NCBI GenBank assembly: GCA_027081375.1
Contig: JALWKR010000324.1
Span: 1-9,082 of the forward strand
Reading direction: 5' to 3'
From: Persephonella sp.
GTDB lineage: Bacteria > Aquificota > Aquificia > Aquificales > Hydrogenothermaceae
Length of the DNA stretch: 9,082 nt
Each line of letters starts with the position of its first letter. Positions within the stretch are counted from its first letter, which is position 1. The translations under genes were made by a program, and so were the position numbers. Positions 6,412 to 9,082 of this stretch are shown here, in pieces. Under the pieces are notes generated by a model. That model was given only the letters and a program-made list of their open reading frames with translations, did not search any database and was not told the origin of the DNA.

Positions 6412-7137
6412 ATGAAAATGAGCAGTGAAGAAAGAAATAAAATAATTATGGAGTTTTTACCAAAAATAAATTACATAGTCCAAAATTTAAAACAGGAAAA
6501 TCTTCCTGCAACTGTAACAGAAGAAGATATGATTAACACAGGAGTTTTGGGATTAATAGATGCTATAGAAAAGTATGATCCTTCAAAAGGAGTAAAACTT
6601 TCAACATATGCAGAGATAAGAATAAGAGGACAGATTATTGATAGTTTAAGAAAATTAGACTGGATACCAAGAAATGTAAGACAGAAAGCAAGACATATAG
6701 AAACTGCTATTCATGAAGTAGAGCAAAAATTAGGAAGGGAAGCATCTCCAGAAGAGATAGCAGAGTATTTAGGAATTCCTTTAGAGGAATATATGAAATA
6801 TGCGGAAAAAATAGCCAATAGTGGATTTATCTCTATTGATACAACTGTTGGTTCAGATGAGGATTCTTCAACAAAACTGTGGCAAATTATATCTGTAAAT
6901 GATGATACTCCTGATAAATATGTGGAAGAACAGGAATTGAAAAAAATCTTATCTGATATAATATCTAAACTTAATGAAAGAGAAAGACTTGTTATAACTT
7001 TATACTACTATGAAGAACTTTCTATGAAGGAAATAGGGGAAATTTTAGGTCTTACAGAATCAAGAATTTCACAGATACATACAAAAACAATGAAAAAAAT
7101 AAGAGAAATGATTGAAAAATATATTTCCAGGGAATAA
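6412..7137 (+). CDS. fliA: Flagellar sigma factor FliA (sigma-28)
   Basis: RNA polymerase sigma factor for late flagellar and chemotaxis genes, 241 aa, the usual FliA length. Region 2 covers about residues 15-85: EEDMINTGVLGLIDAIEKYDPSKG (37-60), STYAEIRIRGQIIDSLRKLDWIPRNVRQKA (64-93). The stretch LDWIPRNVR is the hallmark that separates FliA from housekeeping and sporulation sigmas. Region 3 holds LGREASPEEIAEYLGI (107-122). Region 4 holds LNERERLVITLYYYEELSMKEIGEILGLTESRISQIHTKTM (187-227) with the helix-turn-helix. Start ATG at 6412 with GGAGGG 7 bases upstream; a second ATG two codons on is less well placed. It lies 23 bp after flhG and 2 bp before the next gene. An anti-sigma FlgM is not in this window. 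Confidence 0.96.
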   Translation: MKMSSEERNKIIMEFLPKINYIVQNLKQENLPATVTEEDMINTGVLGLIDAIEKYDPSKGVKLSTYAEIRIRGQIIDSLRKLDWIPRNVRQKARHIETAIHEVEQKLGREASPEEIAEYLGIPLEEYMKYAEKIANSGFISIDTTVGSDEDSSTKLWQIISVNDDTPDKYVEEQELKKILSDIISKLNERERLVITLYYYEELSMKEIGEILGLTESRISQIHTKTMKKIREMIEKYISRE

Positions 7138-7139
7138 AA

Positions 7140-7631
7140 ATGGAAAATAGAGATTTTTATGTGGATCTTCTTATAGGAGATTTAGAGAATTTTATTATTT
7201 CTGAAAAAAAGAAAGTTAGTGATATTTTGTCTAAAAATGAAAATATTTCTTTGGAAGATACTGTTTTTGTCTTAGATAGGCTTTCTAAAAGTCTAAAAAA
7301 AACTGTAAATATATTAGATTTTGTTAATGAAATAGATAATCTAACAACTCTTAGAGGCATATCTATTTTAGCTTCAGAAACTATCGCGTGGATTTTATTT
7401 ACACTTCCTAGTATAGAAAAAAACCTTCCTTACTTTGACAACGATTTTAAGATATACAACAGATCTATAGTTGACTATTTAGCTGATATACTCCTTGAGT
7501 TAGAAAGTTTTATAGAAGAACCTTCAAGGATAAAATTTATAGGAGAAGACCTCCAAAAAAATATAAACTATGTGTCAATGACAATGAGTCATACATCTAA
7601 TATATTAAAAAAGGGGCTTTTAGAAAATTAA
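7140..7631 (+). CDS. Unrecognised helical protein, last gene of the flhF-flhG-fliA operon
   Basis: I do not recognise this 163-aa protein. It is acidic to neutral, rich in Leu, Ile, Asp, Glu, Asn and Lys, has no cysteine, and carries no signal peptide or clear membrane segment; the most hydrophobic stretch is ISILASETIAWILFTLPSI (74-92). Heptad-like leucine spacing suggests four or five alpha-helices, roughly 5-33, 38-68, 72-93, 106-126 and 134-158, plausibly a helical bundle. Its ATG lies 2 bp after the fliA stop, with AGGGA about 8 bases upstream, so it is almost certainly co-transcribed. Context suggests a flagellar or chemotaxis role, for example a chaperone, a CheZ-like factor or a regulator of FlhF, FlhG or FliA. 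I see no CheZ, FliS, FliT or FlgM signature. Its stop overlaps the convergent reductase gene by 4 bp. Confidence 0.85.
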   Translation: MENRDFYVDLLIGDLENFIISEKKKVSDILSKNENISLEDTVFVLDRLSKSLKKTVNILDFVNEIDNLTTLRGISILASETIAWILFTLPSIEKNLPYFDNDFKIYNRSIVDYLADILLELESFIEEPSRIKFIGEDLQKNINYVSMTMSHTSNILKKGLLEN

Positions 7632-7640
7632 CGCCCCCTT
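7607..7640 (-). terminator. Probable intrinsic terminator of the fabL-like gene, inside the opposing coding end
   Basis: On the minus strand AAGGGGGC (7640-7633) can pair with GCCCCTT (7617-7611, one base bulged), the inner TTTT/AAAA tracts can extend the stem, and six T follow (7612-7607). The stop codons of both convergent genes fall in the loop. On the plus strand no T run follows, so it would act mainly for the minus-strand transcript. Confidence 0.6.
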
Positions 7641-8413
7641 ACTAATGACAATCCACCATCTACAACTATTGTTTGTCCCTGAATCCATTTAGCATCTTCT
7701 GTACATAAAAATCCAACTACTCCTGCTATATCTTCAGGCATTCCCATTCTTCCAAGTGGAGTTAGTTTTATTGTTCCTTCTTTTACTTCTTCATAGTTAG
7801 GGAATAGCTGTATAGCTTCAGTGTCTATTGGACCTCCAGAAACAGTATTAACATTTATACCCTTTGGTCCAAACTCTACAGCTGCATATCTTACAAGAGC
7901 TTCTAATGCAGATTTAGCAGCTCCATGTATTGCATAGTTAGGCATATAATCCCTTGTTCCTGTAGAAGATATAGCAATTATTTTTCCTTCTCTTCCTTCC
8001 ATTAAAGGAACAGCTCTTTGAACTCCCCAGATAAATCCCATAACTGTTATATCAAAAATTCTTCTTGTTCCTCTTTCTTTGAGTCTCAAAAACGGAGCAA
8101 AACCACCAACAACTTCTCTTCCTGAAGCTACAGCATTACTTACAAATATATCAAGATATCCAAATTTCTCTTTTATCTCATCAAAAGCTCTGTCTATATC
8201 TTCTTTTTTTCCAAAATCACCTTGGATTGTATAACCTTTAACGCCTTTTTCTTCAATTTCCTTTACAGTTTCTTCAGCTTTCTCTTTATTCTTGTAATAG
8301 TTAATAATAACATCTGCTCCCATTTCTGCTAATTTTAAGGCTATTGCTCTTCCTATGCCTCTACTTCCACCTGTTATAAACGCAAGCTTACCTTCAAGCT
8401 CTCTACAAGCCAT
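7628..8413 (-). CDS. fabL: FabL-like enoyl-[acyl-carrier-protein] reductase (SDR family)
   Basis: An NAD(P)H-dependent short-chain dehydrogenase/reductase, 261 aa, closest in pattern to B. subtilis FabL (enoyl-ACP reductase III), which carries out the last reduction of each fatty-acid elongation cycle. Visible: cofactor loop ITGGSRGIGRA (13-23), VSNAVASG (91-98) in place of NNAG, IAISSTGTRDY (146-156), then Y160-x6-K167 (YAIHGAAK) rather than the usual Y-x3-K. FabL-like text continues with ALEALVRYAAVEFGPKGINVNTVSGGPIDTEA (169-200) and IQGQTIVVDGGLSLV (244-258). The Asn that usually completes the SDR tetrad appears to be Thr (DITVMG, T123). The start ATG has AGGAGGG 5 bases upstream. It lies 20 bp after a small membrane-protein gene. 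Fold is certain; the FabL role is inferred from the Y-x6-K spacing. Confidence 0.85.
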   Translation of the reverse strand: MACRELEGKLAFITGGSRGIGRAIALKLAEMGADVIINYYKNKEKAEETVKEIEEKGVKGYTIQGDFGKKEDIDRAFDEIKEKFGYLDIFVSNAVASGREVVGGFAPFLRLKERGTRRIFDITVMGFIWGVQRAVPLMEGREGKIIAISSTGTRDYMPNYAIHGAAKSALEALVRYAAVEFGPKGINVNTVSGGPIDTEAIQLFPNYEEVKEGTIKLTPLGRMGMPEDIAGVVGFLCTEDAKWIQGQTIVVDGGLSLVRGR

Positions 8414-8433
8414 TAAAGCCCTCCTAAATTATA

Positions 8434-8751
8434 TTAATGGTGTTCCTTAAACTGTCTAGAAAACTCTAGAAACTTTCTTATTAAGTAGTTACCCCTGTAT
8501 CCTTCCTCAACAAGTTCCATAAAATATCTTTGCTCTTCCTCATTTAACTCTCTGTGCAGTGTTTCAAGAATTTGTTCATAGGCTTTAAAAACTTCTTCAT
8601 CCCAGCCTTCACCAACGTAAAACTCTTCTACTTTTATAGGATCTACAACTTTCGTTCTAAGTGCCTCTTTATAACCTAGGAAAAACATAAAGACCATTAG
8701 AACAAGCATTATAATCCCAAGGATTATAGCTAAAAGAAGTTCTCCGCCCAT
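8434..8751 (-). CDS. Small single-pass membrane protein, hypothetical
   Basis: A 105-aa protein I cannot assign to a family. Residues 5-26 (LLLAIILGIIMLVLMVFMFFLG) form one strong membrane helix with almost no N-terminal flank. The following K28 and R32 suggest the tail stays in the cytoplasm. The tail is acidic and helical: KVEEFYVGEGWDEEVFKAYEQILETLHRELNEEEQRYFMELVEEGYRGNYLIRKFLEFSRQF (40-101). There is no cysteine or known catalytic motif. AGGAGG lies 5 bases before the ATG, so the start is well supported. It is 20 bp upstream of the fabL-like gene and probably co-transcribed with it from the promoter in the 62-bp gap before it. A role near the membrane in lipid synthesis would be speculation. 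Confidence 0.8.
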   Translation of the reverse strand: MGGELLLAIILGIIMLVLMVFMFFLGYKEALRTKVVDPIKVEEFYVGEGWDEEVFKAYEQILETLHRELNEEEQRYFMELVEEGYRGNYLIRKFLEFSRQFKEHH

Positions 8752-8773
8752 AATAACCTCCTGATAATAAAAT

Positions 8774-8795
8774 AGCGTTAATATTATATTATGCT
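8774..8795 (-). promoter_or_regulatory. Candidate promoter overlapped by an inverted repeat, before the small membrane-protein gene
   Basis: On the minus strand a perfect TATAAT (8788-8783) lies about 32 bases before the ATG at 8751; no good -35 stands upstream. An imperfect dyad, AGCGTTAATAT (8774-8784) against ATATTATGCT (8786-8795) with one bulge and one G-T pair, covers the -10. It could be an operator, or simply an AT-rich hairpin weakly ending the upstream radical-SAM transcript. Confidence 0.35.
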
Positions 8796-8813
8796 TTTTG
8801 ATAAAAAATATAC

Positions 8814-9080
8814 TTAATCTTTAACAATATTTAGACCTAGTTTTTCTGCGTATTTTAATGCTTTTTCATATTCATCTATATATATACTTCTATTTAGCTC
8901 AGGATATTCGTAAGCTCTATATGCAGGGAAATATTGAGGCATTATATTTACATGAATATTTGGAGATACAAACTTTAAAAAATTCAAAACTTCTTCAGTG
9001 GTTGATATATTATTTGGTAAAACTAAGTGCCTAACTAAAAGACCTCTATATGCAATTCCATTTTTATCTACCTTTAAATC
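8814..9080 (-). CDS. PflX-like radical SAM protein, COG1313 type (partial, N-terminus outside window)
   Basis: Only the C-terminal 88 residues lie here; the gene runs off the right edge and is read leftward. The segment DLKVDKNGIAYRGLLVRHLVLPNN (start to about 24) then TEEVLNFLKFVSPNIHVNIMPQYFPAYRAYEYPELNR and a closing helix DEYEKALKYAEKLGLN matches the C-terminus of COG1313 'putative pyruvate-formate-lyase-activating' (PflX) radical SAM proteins, as I remember them. The radical SAM CxxxCxxC cluster motif lies outside the window, so it cannot be checked. The substrate of this family is not settled, and the name need not mean a pyruvate formate-lyase partner. The stop TAA is at 8814-8816, 62 bp before the small membrane-protein gene on the same strand. 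Confidence 0.85.
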   Translation of the reverse strand, partial: DLKVDKNGIAYRGLLVRHLVLPNNISTTEEVLNFLKFVSPNIHVNIMPQYFPAYRAYEYPELNRSIYIDEYEKALKYAEKLGLNIVKD

Positions 9081-9082
9081 TC

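Noticed and set aside
7157..7360. Minus-strand open frame inside the unrecognised flagellar-operon gene
   Set aside because: No ribosome site and biased composition; the plus-strand frame has a proper start and operon spacing.
1..9082. CRISPR array, insertion sequence, phage or defence island
   Set aside because: No spaced direct repeats, transposase, integrase or nuclease signature; genes are conserved housekeeping and flagellar types with uniform base composition.

Overview
The window looks like chromosomal core sequence from an AT-rich, Gram-negative thermophile. Lysine, isoleucine and glutamate are heavy in the proteins, and there is a Kdo/LPS gene (kdsD), a flagellar regulatory operon with sigma-28, and a PflX-like radical SAM protein. 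Together these suggest Aquificota, most likely Hydrogenothermaceae (Sulfurihydrogenibium/Persephonella type). This placement is inferred from protein flavour and gene content, not from a search. I see no mobile elements, tRNA, rRNA or CRISPR. No gap without a gene exceeds about 105 bases.

Left part (1-2946, minus strand): a tightly packed operon read right to left, tmk > holB > PSP1/RicT-family gene > kdsD (cut by the window start). Spacings are 5 bp and 2 bp, then an 8-bp overlap. The tmk-holB-ricT order recalls the Bacillus tmk-yaaQ-yaaR-holB-yaaT neighbourhood. Centre-left (3035-4521): a stand-alone Nfu-type Fe-S scaffold/carrier gene (+), a convergent small DUF167/YggU gene (-) separated from it by a strong hairpin, then an overlapping aroK-acpS pair (+), linking chorismate synthesis and acyl-carrier-protein activation only by position.

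Centre-right (4627-7631, plus strand): a flagellar placement and regulation operon, flhF > flhG > fliA > an unrecognised helical 163-aa protein. FlhF (SRP-type GTPase) and FlhG (MinD-type ATPase) normally set flagellar site and number, and FliA is the late flagellar sigma factor. FlhF here is short and has drifted G motifs. The unknown last gene is the best candidate for something undescribed.

Right part (7628-9082, minus strand): a PflX-like radical SAM protein (cut by the window end), then a small single-pass membrane protein and a FabL-like enoyl-ACP reductase with the diagnostic Tyr-X6-Lys spacing. The last two probably form a two-gene operon. The reductase gene converges on the flagellar operon with a 4-bp overlap, and its likely terminator lies inside the coding end of the opposing gene.

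No clearly novel multi-gene system is visible. Points of interest are the orphan flagellar-operon gene, the RicT-family protein with an added C-terminal cysteine cluster, the divergent FlhF, and the FabL-like reductase that lacks the usual SDR asparagine.
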